A stretch of DNA of 64,000 nt from an uncultured Pseudomonadota bacterium (GTDB taxonomy: Bacteria > Pseudomonadota > Gammaproteobacteria > Steroidobacterales > Steroidobacteraceae): NCBI GenBank assembly GCA_903884105.1, contig CAISDJ010000113.1, forward strand, positions 1-64,000, in the 5' to 3' direction. The position numbers and the translations under genes are program-made. The notes below the pieces were generated by a model. That model worked only from the letters and a program-made list of their open reading frames with translations, made no database searches and was not told where the DNA came from. Below are positions 23,216-31,856 of the stretch, piece after piece. Within the stretch, counting starts at the first letter, position 1. Each line of letters starts with the position of its first letter.

Positions 23216-24043
23216 ATGGCCATGTTGACCCCACAGTCTTTCCTGTTCGTTCCCGGCAATCGCGCGGAGCGATTGCCGAAGGCCGCAGCCAGCGGCGCCG
23301 ATTGCATCATCGCCGACCTCGAAGATGGGGTTCAGCCAGCAGATCGCCCCGCAGCGCGCCTCGCGGTCGCGCAATGGCTGCACGGCGGCGGGCGGGCACT
23401 GGTGCGAATCAACGCACACGGCACGCCGGAGTTTGCAGAAGACCTGGCGATGGTCGTCGCGTCGCAGGCCCTCGGCATCATGCTGCCGAAAGCCGATGGT
23501 GCGAGCCTCGCGGTGGTTCAAGCGGCGTTGGGTGGCACCCGGTCCCTGGTGGCGCTGGTCGAAAGCGTTGCCGGTGTCATCGCACTGCGTGACCTCGCCG
23601 CGACACCCGGCCTGTCGCGAATCGCCTTCGGGTCGATCGACTTCTGTCTGGACGCCGGCATTCCCGGCACGGAGCACGAGCTCGATTTCGTACGGAGCCG
23701 CCTCGTCATCGAATCGCGCTTTGCGGGACTGCCGCCGCCCATCGACGGCGTCACGCCCGTGATCGATCAGCCGGAAGTGGTCATTCGCGATGCGGAGCGG
23801 GCGCGTCGGTTCGGATTCGGAGGCAAGCTCTGCATCCATCCGACGCAGGTTGCCCTGGTCAATACTGCTTTTGCACCCACGGCAGCCGAAGTGAGCTGGG
23901 CAGAAAAAGTAGTTGCTGCAGCCAGCGAGCGCGCTGCCGGCGCGCTTCTGCTTGAAGGACAGATGATCGATCGTCCAGTCGTCGCACGGGCCCGTGCGGT
24001 CCTCGACATGCGCGACGCGCGTCGCTCCGCTCAGCGCGACTGA
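23216..24043 (+). CDS. CitE/Mcl-type CoA-ester lyase (HpcH/HpaI family)
   Basis: 275 residues. SFLFVPGNRAERLPKAA, CIIADLEDGVQ, ALVRINAHGTPEF, VALVESVAGVIAL, AFGSIDFCLDAGI and KLCIHPTQV are the family's substrate and Mg-binding motifs. The length suits the CitE-like citramalyl-CoA or malyl/beta-methylmalyl-CoA lyases, which release acetyl-CoA plus pyruvate or propionyl-CoA plus glyoxylate. Context with Mct and Mch makes a C5-CoA substrate likely. An ATG two codons later is an alternative start. The 3' end overlaps the convergent dehydrogenase gene by 13 bases. Confidence 0.8.
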   Translation: MAMLTPQSFLFVPGNRAERLPKAAASGADCIIADLEDGVQPADRPAARLAVAQWLHGGGRALVRINAHGTPEFAEDLAMVVASQALGIMLPKADGASLAVVQAALGGTRSLVALVESVAGVIALRDLAATPGLSRIAFGSIDFCLDAGIPGTEHELDFVRSRLVIESRFAGLPPPIDGVTPVIDQPEVVIRDAERARRFGFGGKLCIHPTQVALVNTAFAPTAAEVSWAEKVVAAASERAAGALLLEGQMIDRPVVARARAVLDMRDARRSAQRD

Positions 24044-25719
24044 AGCGCTCGCTGCAGCAGCTCGCGGGCGACTACCTTGATCGCCAGCGTTTCTTCGGAT
24101 CCCTCGAAGATCGACAGCACCCGCGCATCGACGAAGTAGCGACTCACCGCCGATTCCTCGGCGTAGCCCATGCCGCCGTGCATCTGCATCGCGTCGCGCG
24201 TCAGCCACTCTGCCGTGCGGCACGCGAGCAGCTTCACGAGGCTCGCTTCCATCTGCCCCCGACCGTCGTCGAGTTCACCAGCGACGCGGTAGGTCAACTG
24301 CCGGCAAGCGGCCAGCCACGCAGCCATGCGTGCGATCTTTGCCTGCGTCAGCGGCAGCGCGGCCAGCGGCGCTCCGAATACCCAACGGTCCCTTGCATAC
24401 TGCGCAGCGCTCGTCAGCGCAGCCTGCATGACGCCGCACGCTCGGGCTGCAGTCTGGATTCGGCCGCCGGTGAGACCCGCCATCGCTGCATAAAACCCCT
24501 GGCCCTGTCCCTCCGGACCGCCGAGCAGGTTTGCATCCGGCACGAAGAACCCGCGGAACGACAGATCGAAAGAGTGCATGCCGCGATAGCCGATGGTGGG
24601 AATGGCCCGGCCGCTCAGCTTGCCTCCCCCTGGCTGCTCAACCTCGAATGCGTGGCCGTCGCTCGCCGGCTTTTCGACGAGGAATACACTGAGTCCGCGA
24701 TACCCGAGCGACTTGTCCGCCTCCGTCCGGGCCACCAGGAACAGGATGCCCGCCTTGCCGGCAAACGTACACCACGTCTTCGCGCCGTCAATCAGCCAGC
24801 CACCATTCGTGCGGGTCGCTCGGCATTGCAATGCCGCCACATCGGAGCCGAAGTCCGGCTCGGTGATCGCAATGGCACAGAGTGGTTCGCCTGCTGCGAG
24901 CTTTGGTAACCACTCTGCCTGCTGCAGCGGCGTCCCGGCTTTCAGCAACGCGCGGGTCATGATTTCGGGCCGGGTGATGAGACTGCCTGCCGCGCCCAGC
25001 GAAGCCCGCGACAGGGTCTCGGTAATGACGACCATCATCAGATGGTCGTCGCGGTCATCCGGTGCGGACCCCCCGAAGCGTTGCGGCACTGAGAGACCGA
25101 AACACCCGATTTCGCGCAATGGCTGCAGCAGGGTTTCCGGTATGTCGGTGTCCGCTCTATGGATGTGCTCGGCGACAGGCGCCACCTGCTCCCTTGCAAA
25201 GCGAGCGAACGTTTCCTGTGCCAGCCTGCGGTCCTCATCGAGGGGCGCCGGCGCGACCTCATCGGATCCCGTCAGAATGCGATTGCCAACGGAGCAGCGA
25301 AACCCAGGCTCGCTGCCGGCCTCGATGCAGTTCCGTACGGCCTTGTTCGCAAACGCAGCGTCGGTGACGTCTCTTTCCAGTCCGAACTCCGTCCGCAACG
25401 GACCCAGCCGTGTGTGGACGGATTGCAAGGCGTCGGCAGCCACGACAGCGGCAAGTGCCTCGCATACGGTATCAGCCGGATTGAGGCGACTATAGGCCGC
25501 GAGGGTCTCCGCCGCGAGCAGTTCGGCGCTTGCGAAGGCCAGTTCGTAGGCAGCCACTTGCCGCTCATCGAGCCGCTCGGCGTCGATGCGACCTTCCCGC
25601 TCACAGTGCTTCGCAAGCCAAGCCGTTGCCAGGTCCACGAGGGCACGGGTGGACGTCAGCGCCTCATCGATCGCATTCACCGAGTCGTCTACCGGGATCA
25701 CCACTTCATTTACTGCCAT
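24031..25719 (-). CDS. Acyl-CoA dehydrogenase, methylsuccinyl-CoA dehydrogenase-like
   Basis: 562 residues, about 170 longer at the N-terminus than ordinary acyl-CoA dehydrogenases, which is the hallmark size of methylsuccinyl-CoA dehydrogenase (Mcd). The ACAD core has IGCFGLSVPQRFGG, AITEPDFGSDVAAL, DGAKTWCTFAGKAG, QMHGGMGYAEE and IFEGSEETLAIKV. The N-terminal helical domain has no clear motif. Mcd oxidises methylsuccinyl-CoA to mesaconyl-C1-CoA, the substrate for the adjacent Mct and Mch. FAD cofactor and electron transfer to ETF are expected. The Mcd assignment rests on length and neighbours. Confidence 0.72.
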   Translation of the reverse strand: MAVNEVVIPVDDSVNAIDEALTSTRALVDLATAWLAKHCEREGRIDAERLDERQVAAYELAFASAELLAAETLAAYSRLNPADTVCEALAAVVAADALQSVHTRLGPLRTEFGLERDVTDAAFANKAVRNCIEAGSEPGFRCSVGNRILTGSDEVAPAPLDEDRRLAQETFARFAREQVAPVAEHIHRADTDIPETLLQPLREIGCFGLSVPQRFGGSAPDDRDDHLMMVVITETLSRASLGAAGSLITRPEIMTRALLKAGTPLQQAEWLPKLAAGEPLCAIAITEPDFGSDVAALQCRATRTNGGWLIDGAKTWCTFAGKAGILFLVARTEADKSLGYRGLSVFLVEKPASDGHAFEVEQPGGGKLSGRAIPTIGYRGMHSFDLSFRGFFVPDANLLGGPEGQGQGFYAAMAGLTGGRIQTAARACGVMQAALTSAAQYARDRWVFGAPLAALPLTQAKIARMAAWLAACRQLTYRVAGELDDGRGQMEASLVKLLACRTAEWLTRDAMQMHGGMGYAEESAVSRYFVDARVLSIFEGSEETLAIKVVARELLQRALQSR

Positions 25720-26035
25720 GCCGAAATGACCTGCGTCGCTGTCTCCGTTGCCGGCTGAAAGCGTAGCACTCGACCCTCACGCCCGGCAGGTCATTGCAGG
25801 CTGCACTGCAGCAGAGTTCGGCGTATCTGCTTAAGGAAGGCGGAACCCAGCCCGGCTGGTCGCAAGGCAGCGGTGATCCGTTGTTCCGGGGAGCCCGCGC
25901 CCTCCAAGCATCGGGGCATGGATTCCTTCATAATGCGCGCGGTTTGCTGCTCCGGCTTGCACTGCCAGCCAGCGAAAGCGGCGTCGCACAGGCAGGCACA
26001 TAGCGAACTTCGAGCCCAGTATCCGCGGGAATAAG
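25720..26035 (+). other. 316-base divergent intergenic region
   Basis: It separates the divergent dehydrogenase (minus) and membrane protein (plus) genes, so it must hold both promoters, though no convincing consensus pair was identified. GGGA 6 bases before the ATG at 26036 is a weak ribosome-binding site. No reading frame or RNA gene is credible here. Confidence 0.5.
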
Positions 26036-27469
26036 ATGAAGACTGATCCGAGTTCCGCCCTGCCACTGCCCTCCGCGTTCATGACGCAGGCAGAGACGTT
26101 CGGCTGGACGCGCTCGCTGATGGCAGTGGTCGCATTGTCGGTGGCGTTGATGTTGCCGGCGCTGTGGAACGGCTATCCCGTGCTGTACTTCGACACCATC
26201 GATTACGTGTCGATGGGCTTCACCTGGAAGCTGCCGGTCTATCGCACTGCCGGGTATGGGTTTCTGGCTCTCGCAGGGTGGGCCGCCCACTCGATCTGGG
26301 CCACATTGATCCTGCAGGCGGTCATTGCGGCATATGTGTTGTTCGAATCCTGGCGCTTGCTCACGCCGGAGCTGCGTGGCTGGCGGCTCGTCGCATTGCT
26401 CGCCTTCGCGTTTACGCTGACCAGCCTTCCATGGGTCGCCAGCACGATCATGCCGGACATCTTCACGGCGCCTGCGGTGCTGCTCTGCCTGATACTGGCC
26501 CTGCGTGACGATGCCCTGACCCCTGCGCGCAGGTGGGTCTTCATCGTGCTGTTGGGCATCGCTTGCATGACCCATCCGACGCACGTGACCATGGTGGCCG
26601 GTCTGTTGATCTGCATCTGGGTGATGGCATGGCTGACCCGCCGGGGCTGGCCGTTCACCCCCATGAAAGCAGGTGGCGTTGCAGCAGGCATGGTGCTCGG
26701 CGTTGTCCTGTCACTCGCCACCAACTGGATGGTGACGGGACGAGTTTTCCTCGCGCCGCGTACAACACCGTTGCTGACCTTCGCGGTGCTCTTCGAGCAG
26801 GGGCTGGGCGAGCGGTATCTGGCCGAGACCTGCGACAAGCCTGGCGAGTACCAGTCGGTATTCTGTCCCTATCGCAACGACCTGCCGAACAACGCGAACG
26901 AGTTCCTGTGGCACAACGGCAGCCTGTGGAAGGCTGGCGGATGGGACAAGGTGCCGCCGAAATCGGCAGAAGACCTCAAGATCATCATCAGGCGCTATCC
27001 GCTTGAATTCATCACCGGGGCGCTGAAGTTGGCGGCTGAGCAGCTCGTCGTCATCCGGACCGGCGAAGGCTTTCGTACGATGGGCGGCTTCATCGACAAG
27101 GAGATTCACCGGTTCTATCCACGCGATGAAGCGGCTTTCAACAGGGCACGCCAGCAGAACTATCCCGAAGTCTCGAATTCGCCGATCCCGGTGATCAACT
27201 GGTTGCATGTGCCCGTGATGCTGGCCTGCCTGGTCTTGCTGATCGGTGTGGTTGCCATGGCGCTCTGGAAGCGGGAACGGATTGCCGCGACCCTTGCCAC
27301 GCTGGTAATGCTCGCTTACCTGGGCAACGCTTTCATCTGCGGCGCAGTCTCGAATCCCGCCGACCGGTATGGCAGCCGATTGGCATGGCTGGCCGCCATC
27401 ACTGCTGTGCTGATGCTGGCCAGACTGCTCAAGCGGGACGCAGACGGAACGTCATCCGCTGCTGGTTGA
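26036..27469 (+). CDS. Multipass membrane protein, possibly GT-C-like glycosyltransferase
   Basis: 477 residues with roughly eleven hydrophobic segments. An acidic motif in the first external loop (YFDTIDYVSMGF) and further large loop regions recall GT-C glycosyltransferases (PMT/ArnT-like), which use a loop Asp, but no decisive motif was found. A larger hydrophilic loop (about residues 255-355) contains CDKPGEYQSVFCPY, with two Cys that could pair outside the membrane. Neighbouring GT2, GtrA and ChbG genes support a cell-surface sugar role. The 3' end overlaps the convergent methyltransferase by 41 bases. Confidence 0.6.
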   Translation: MKTDPSSALPLPSAFMTQAETFGWTRSLMAVVALSVALMLPALWNGYPVLYFDTIDYVSMGFTWKLPVYRTAGYGFLALAGWAAHSIWATLILQAVIAAYVLFESWRLLTPELRGWRLVALLAFAFTLTSLPWVASTIMPDIFTAPAVLLCLILALRDDALTPARRWVFIVLLGIACMTHPTHVTMVAGLLICIWVMAWLTRRGWPFTPMKAGGVAAGMVLGVVLSLATNWMVTGRVFLAPRTTPLLTFAVLFEQGLGERYLAETCDKPGEYQSVFCPYRNDLPNNANEFLWHNGSLWKAGGWDKVPPKSAEDLKIIIRRYPLEFITGALKLAAEQLVVIRTGEGFRTMGGFIDKEIHRFYPRDEAAFNRARQQNYPEVSNSPIPVINWLHVPVMLACLVLLIGVVAMALWKRERIAATLATLVMLAYLGNAFICGAVSNPADRYGSRLAWLAAITAVLMLARLLKRDADGTSSAAG

Positions 27470-28157
27470 AGCCGACGTTCGCAGGCAGGCGCAGGGCGCT
27501 CAATCCGTGTTTTCGAGCGAGCGCGTCGATCGCTTTTTCGCTGTAAGTCGAGAAGCCGGCCTGATTGCGGATCTGCCGGTAACGCGAGAACCACGTCCGC
27601 GCCAACCCTGAGCAGGCTGCCAGAAAGAACCCATGGCGGGCCCCGGTCGCGAGGAGCGACACGACGTCCGGCAGCATACCGGCGTCGGGCGGGATGATGT
27701 CAGCGAGGTAAATCACTCCGTCCTTCCGCAGCCGTGCGCGGAAATCATCGAGGACCGCCTCGAATTCGCCCTGGCTCAGGTACTGTGCCACCGAGTTCAT
27801 GATGATGACGTCGACACTGCCGTCATGCAGCAACCGCCACGCCTGGTCGTCAAGAACACGGATTCCGGCAGCGCCCGCGAAGCGCGCCGCAATCCTCCTC
27901 TGCACGGCACCCACGGCATCAAAAAGCAGCAGGCCCCCGCAGGACTTTGCAAGCACGGGGGCTCCGTAGGCATCCCCACATCCCCAATCGACCACCGTCG
28001 GCTTGGACCCGTCCTTGAGCAGGCCCGCCAAATCGGCGGCGATGCGGTCGTAGTGGACCGCGGCATGTCGCGCATTGACATAAATGGGGTGGTCGGCGGA
28101 CCAGAAGTCCGCCCAGACATCCCCGCTCGTTACGCCGCCCTGCAACTTGTCTCCCAT
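27429..28157 (-). CDS. Class I SAM-dependent methyltransferase
   Basis: 242 residues. Motif I is VVDWGCGDAYG, the acidic loop is LLLFDAVG, and motif IV-like VDVIIMNSVAQYLS follows, with VIYLADIIPPD after. A Rossmann-fold methyltransferase of the generic class I type is clear; the substrate is unknown. The C-terminal part (FSTYSEKAIDALARKHGL) suggests small-molecule or lipid modification. Convergent with the membrane protein gene at 26036, with overlapping ends. Confidence 0.8.
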   Translation of the reverse strand: MGDKLQGGVTSGDVWADFWSADHPIYVNARHAAVHYDRIAADLAGLLKDGSKPTVVDWGCGDAYGAPVLAKSCGGLLLFDAVGAVQRRIAARFAGAAGIRVLDDQAWRLLHDGSVDVIIMNSVAQYLSQGEFEAVLDDFRARLRKDGVIYLADIIPPDAGMLPDVVSLLATGARHGFFLAACSGLARTWFSRYRQIRNQAGFSTYSEKAIDALARKHGLSALRLPANVGFNQQRMTFRLRPA

Positions 28158-28440
28158 GGTGTGACGCTAGCAGATGTCGGGGAGCGGAAGCACGCCGAAC
28201 CACGGAGTGGCTGGAACGCAAGGGTTCCGATTCAGGCCCACCCATACGGTACGAGGCGCTCGAACATGCCAGAATGGGCGGCAGCCACGCGGGCTGAAGC
28301 ATCAAGGGAACTGCTTGGCTCAGGGACCTTGGCGAAGGGAATTGTTTCCGCGGCTGCCAGCCTTACACTGTGGTGCCCCGAATTTGGTCGCGGGCGCGAT
28401 TTTGTTGACGAATCATTGACGAGGGCGGCGAGGTTTGGAC

Positions 28441-29511
28441 ATGGCGACCCAGATTGCATTTCGCACACCCGGCTCGCCGCGGCGGCCTGTCAGTGGTCCT
28501 GCGCAGGGAGTGCGTGCGGTTCGACCACTCCGACCGCGAGTCAGCGTCGTCATTCCCGCACGCAACGAAGCGGAATGCATTGGCACGACAGTCGGCGGCG
28601 TGGCCAATGCACTCGCCAGCCTGGACCTGGAATGGGAAGTCATCGTGATCGACGATGGCAGTACCGACGGCACGGGCGACGCGGTTGCCCTGCTCGACCC
28701 GGCCTGCCACGCAAGCGTGTTGCGCCTGTCACGTAACTTCGGCAAGGAAGCCGCCCTGACGGCCGGCCTGGATCATGCGAACGGCGACGTCGTCCTGTGC
28801 ATGGACGCCGACGGACAACATCCCGTTGCGCTGCTTCCTCAAATGCTCGAGCGTTGGCGCGAAGGCTACGAAATGATTTATGCGGTGCGCACGGACCGGG
28901 CCATGGAATCGCCGTTCAAGCGCATCGGCACGCACCTTTTCTACAAGCTGCTGCGCAGTGCAGGTGAAATCGACATTCCACCGGATGCGGGCGATTTCCG
29001 CTGGATGGACCGCACCGTGGTCGAAGCGCTGCGCCAGTTGCCCGAGCACAACCGCTTCATGAAGGGCCTCTACTCATGGGTGGGCTTCCGCAGCATCGGC
29101 ATTCCATTCATCCCCCTCGCGCGCACTCACGGACACAGCCAGTTCTCGCGCCTGAAGCTCGCGGGCCTGGCGTGGAAGGGCATCACCAGCTTCTCCGTGT
29201 TGCCATTGCGTGCGGCCAGCATCGTCGGTGCAGCGCTCGCTACGCTGGCCTTCGCCTACGGCAGCTATGAACTGGCTCACCACATCCTGCACGGGACTGA
29301 CGTACCAGGCTGGCCCACAGTGGTCGTGGGCATGATGTTTTTCTCCGGAGTGCAGCTGCTGTTCATCGGCATCCTCGGCGAGTATCTCGCCCGAGTCTAC
29401 GACGAAGTCAAGGGGCGACCCACCTACGTGGTCGCTGAGTGGCGGCATGCTACCCAGGACGACAGCAGGATCCAGGCACAAGGCATCCCGAGAGAGCATG
29501 CGCAAGGCTGA
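28441..29511 (+). CDS. GT2 glycosyltransferase, undecaprenyl/dolichyl-phosphate sugar type
   Basis: 356 residues from the ATG at 28441, with GAGG 8 bases upstream. After a Pro/Arg-rich leader of about 30 residues come VSVVIPARNEAECIG, VIVIDDGSTDGTG, LSRNFGKEAALTAGL, CMDADGQHP and MDRTVVEALRQLPEHNRFMK, the polyprenyl-phosphate sugar transferase pattern (GtrB, ArnC, DPM1). Two C-terminal membrane helices anchor it. It should load a nucleotide sugar onto a lipid phosphate carrier at the inner face. It overlaps the GtrA gene by 14 bases. Confidence 0.88.
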   Translation: MATQIAFRTPGSPRRPVSGPAQGVRAVRPLRPRVSVVIPARNEAECIGTTVGGVANALASLDLEWEVIVIDDGSTDGTGDAVALLDPACHASVLRLSRNFGKEAALTAGLDHANGDVVLCMDADGQHPVALLPQMLERWREGYEMIYAVRTDRAMESPFKRIGTHLFYKLLRSAGEIDIPPDAGDFRWMDRTVVEALRQLPEHNRFMKGLYSWVGFRSIGIPFIPLARTHGHSQFSRLKLAGLAWKGITSFSVLPLRAASIVGAALATLAFAYGSYELAHHILHGTDVPGWPTVVVGMMFFSGVQLLFIGILGEYLARVYDEVKGRPTYVVAEWRHATQDDSRIQAQGIPREHAQG

Positions 29512-29920
29512 CCACTCTATCGGGTGGTTTCTCGCGATCGGCGGCGCAGCGGGACTGGTCCACTACGTCATGACGCTTGGCCTCAACGCCTTTGCGTCGC
29601 TGCGCCCCGGCCCTGCCAATCTCATCGGCTTCCTCTGCGCCTTTCCCGTCAGCTATTTCGGGCACCGTGCATTGAGCTTCTCTGCCACCGAGGTACCGCA
29701 CCAGCGCGCATTGCCGCGGCTCTTTGCCGTTTCCGGCATGGCATTCGTCGGCAACCAGGCACTGCTGCTGACCTTGCTCAGGGTAACGTCCTTGCCCCTC
29801 TACATCGCACTCGCCATTGTGCTCCTCGTGGTCTCCGTCTCCACGTTCCTTCTGAGCCGCGGCTGGGTGTTTGCTCGACATGCCCCTTCAAGACATGACT
29901 CCGCTGATCCTGAGCGCTGA
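29498..29920 (+). CDS. GtrA-family membrane protein (flippase-like)
   Basis: 140 residues with four membrane helices. The ATG at 29498 lies inside the end of the GT2 gene, so translation is coupled. Motifs: IGWFLAIGGAAGLVHYVMT, LIGFLCAFPVSYFGHRALSF and FLLSRGWVF, typical of GtrA/DPMS_3. GtrA proteins are thought to flip polyprenyl-phosphate sugars, which fits with the upstream GT2. The following ChbG gene begins inside its 3' end. Confidence 0.83.
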   Translation: MRKADHSIGWFLAIGGAAGLVHYVMTLGLNAFASLRPGPANLIGFLCAFPVSYFGHRALSFSATEVPHQRALPRLFAVSGMAFVGNQALLLTLLRVTSLPLYIALAIVLLVVSVSTFLLSRGWVFARHAPSRHDSADPER

Positions 29921-30686
29921 CGATTTCGGCCTGGATGAAGGCATCGATGCCGCAGTGCTTGACCTGGCCCTGCGCGGCCGCCTGACCGCAACATCCTGCC
30001 TGACGTTGAGTCCCCGGTGGAACGATGCAGCGCGCAGCCTCACACCCAGCGTCCGGGAACGGATCGATGTCGGGCTGCACCTCGACTTCACGGAATTCGG
30101 TGCTGCGATGCCCTGGCCCACGCTGGTCATGACCAGTTATGTGCGGCAGTTGCGAGCTGGCGACGTCTCGCGGCGGATCGCACTCCAGCTCGATGCCTTC
30201 GAAACGGCAACCGGCACGCCACCCGACTATGTAGACGGCCATCGCCACATTCACCAGCTTCCCCAGATCCGGTCTGCCCTCCTGCGTGAAATGGAACGAC
30301 GTTACGGGGATTCACGACCTTGGATCCGCCTCAGCCGCCCGGCATCGGGGAGCGGCTTCAAGGGTGCCGTGATCGACCTGCTCGGCGGTGTCGGACTGGC
30401 ACGGGAAGCAGAGCGCGCCGGCTTTCAATGCACCAAGCGGCTGCTCGGTGTGTACGGTTTCGATCTCGCGGCCGATGACTACGCACTCGACGTCAAGGTG
30501 TGGCTTGCCCAAGCGCGCAGGTTCGACGCGCTGATGGTGCACGTGGCACAACACGCGCCGCCCGCCGACCCCATCGGCACGGCGCGCGTGGCGGAATACA
30601 CCGCGCTGAGCGGTGACGGCTTTGCGACGGCACTTGCCGAAGCGGGCGTACGGCTGGCGCGTGGCCGAGAAGTCTTCGCGACCTGA
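29880..30686 (+). CDS. ChbG/HpnK (YdjC-like) carbohydrate deacetylase
   Basis: 268 residues. Metal and catalytic signatures LILSADDFGLDEG, VGLHLDFTEFG and DGHRHIHQLPQ are intact. ChbG removes an acetyl group from chitooligosaccharides; HpnK acts in hopanoid glycolipid synthesis. The gene overlaps GtrA by about 40 bases, forming GT2-GtrA-deacetylase, so deacetylation of a lipid-linked or surface amino sugar is likely. An ATG at 29895 (MTPLILS) would also fit. Confidence 0.85.
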   Translation: MPLQDMTPLILSADDFGLDEGIDAAVLDLALRGRLTATSCLTLSPRWNDAARSLTPSVRERIDVGLHLDFTEFGAAMPWPTLVMTSYVRQLRAGDVSRRIALQLDAFETATGTPPDYVDGHRHIHQLPQIRSALLREMERRYGDSRPWIRLSRPASGSGFKGAVIDLLGGVGLAREAERAGFQCTKRLLGVYGFDLAADDYALDVKVWLAQARRFDALMVHVAQHAPPADPIGTARVAEYTALSGDGFATALAEAGVRLARGREVFAT

Positions 30687-30697
30687 ACCGTCCGGCG

Positions 30698-31672
30698 TTA
30701 TGGCGCCGCCGCCATCTCGTCGTAGTACAGCCCGATGCTCGTCATGAAGGCGGTCGTGCTCACCGAATTCTCCCAGCCGAGATCAGACAGCTTGAGCTGG
30801 ATGCGCGCCTGGTCCAGCGTCAGGATCTGGTCGCGGGGAAAGCGCTTCTTCACCAGCGTCCGCATGCGGTTGTTCATCTCCTGGAATCGCGCCCGATAGG
30901 CCTGGACATCGGCCTTCGTCATCACATGCCCGTGGCCCGGAATCGCCGTGTCGAAGTCGAGCTCGAGCAGCTTGTCGATCGTCTTGATGAATTCGATCGC
31001 GCTGCCGCCGCCTGCGTAGTCGATGACCGGCATGCCATCGATGACGAGGTCCCCCATGTGCACTGTCTTCAGGTCGGGAAAGTACACGACCGTGTCGCCG
31101 TTCGTATGACCGTTGCCGAAATGGATCAGCTTCACCTCGACTCCTCCGAGGTACACCGCACTCTCGTCTGCGAAGACGATATTGGGCTCGCCGGGCTGCT
31201 TGATCCTGAGGAAGTTCTCGCGGATGTTGCGATGGCCGATGATGTCGACACCGAGGGCCCGGAGGTTCGCGTTGCCGCTCACGTGATCGGCATGATGGTG
31301 GGTATTGAGCAGGTAGCGGACCGGCAGCGACGATACGCCGCGTACGTGGGACAAGACCTCGAGGATGTTCTCGGGATACTTGTCGTCGATCAGGATGAGG
31401 CCTTCCGGCGTGACGCGGATCGCCACGTCGCCGGGCTCGTGGATCAAGCCATCGTCAGGGCCGTTGGGCCTGCAGCCGCGTGTGGCGCACGGGACAAAAG
31501 GTCCACGCACCACGAAAAGCCCTTCCTTCACCTTGTCGACCCGCATCTGGCCTGACTGCAGGACCTCTACCTGCTGGCGCAACGGCGCCACGGGCTGGGC
31601 AGACTGGCTGGCTGCCGGGAGCAGCCACAGGCACGTCATCAGGGTCCCCAAGGTGCACAAACGTTGCTGCAT
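30698..31672 (-). CDS. Secreted metallo-beta-lactamase-fold protein, second copy
   Basis: 324 residues with a signal peptide (cleavage near QSAQ). The zinc signature is NTHHHADHVSGN, with later ligands in FGNGHTNGD and IPGHGHVM. A paired-Cys segment (FVPCATRGCRPNGPDDG) sits before the core and is absent from the shorter copy at 9115-9984. The C-terminal helix region runs to the end. Hydrolase activity is likely because both metal sites are kept; the substrate is unknown. Single gene, convergent with the ChbG end 12 bases away. Confidence 0.8.
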   Translation of the reverse strand: MQQRLCTLGTLMTCLWLLPAASQSAQPVAPLRQQVEVLQSGQMRVDKVKEGLFVVRGPFVPCATRGCRPNGPDDGLIHEPGDVAIRVTPEGLILIDDKYPENILEVLSHVRGVSSLPVRYLLNTHHHADHVSGNANLRALGVDIIGHRNIRENFLRIKQPGEPNIVFADESAVYLGGVEVKLIHFGNGHTNGDTVVYFPDLKTVHMGDLVIDGMPVIDYAGGGSAIEFIKTIDKLLELDFDTAIPGHGHVMTKADVQAYRARFQEMNNRMRTLVKKRFPRDQILTLDQARIQLKLSDLGWENSVSTTAFMTSIGLYYDEMAAAP

Positions 31673-31856
31673 GAACCACTCCCTTCCGCTTCTGCCGAAC
31701 CATCGATCTCTGCACTGTATGCCAGCGGCTGGGAATAAACGAGCTCAAGCTACCATCAGTCCATTCCCCAAAGCGCACCAGAAAGCCTCGGGTGGCCTTG
31801 GATTGGCTTAGACTCCTTGCCCAAGCTCTTGGCGATCGACGACGGGCGGCAATGCA

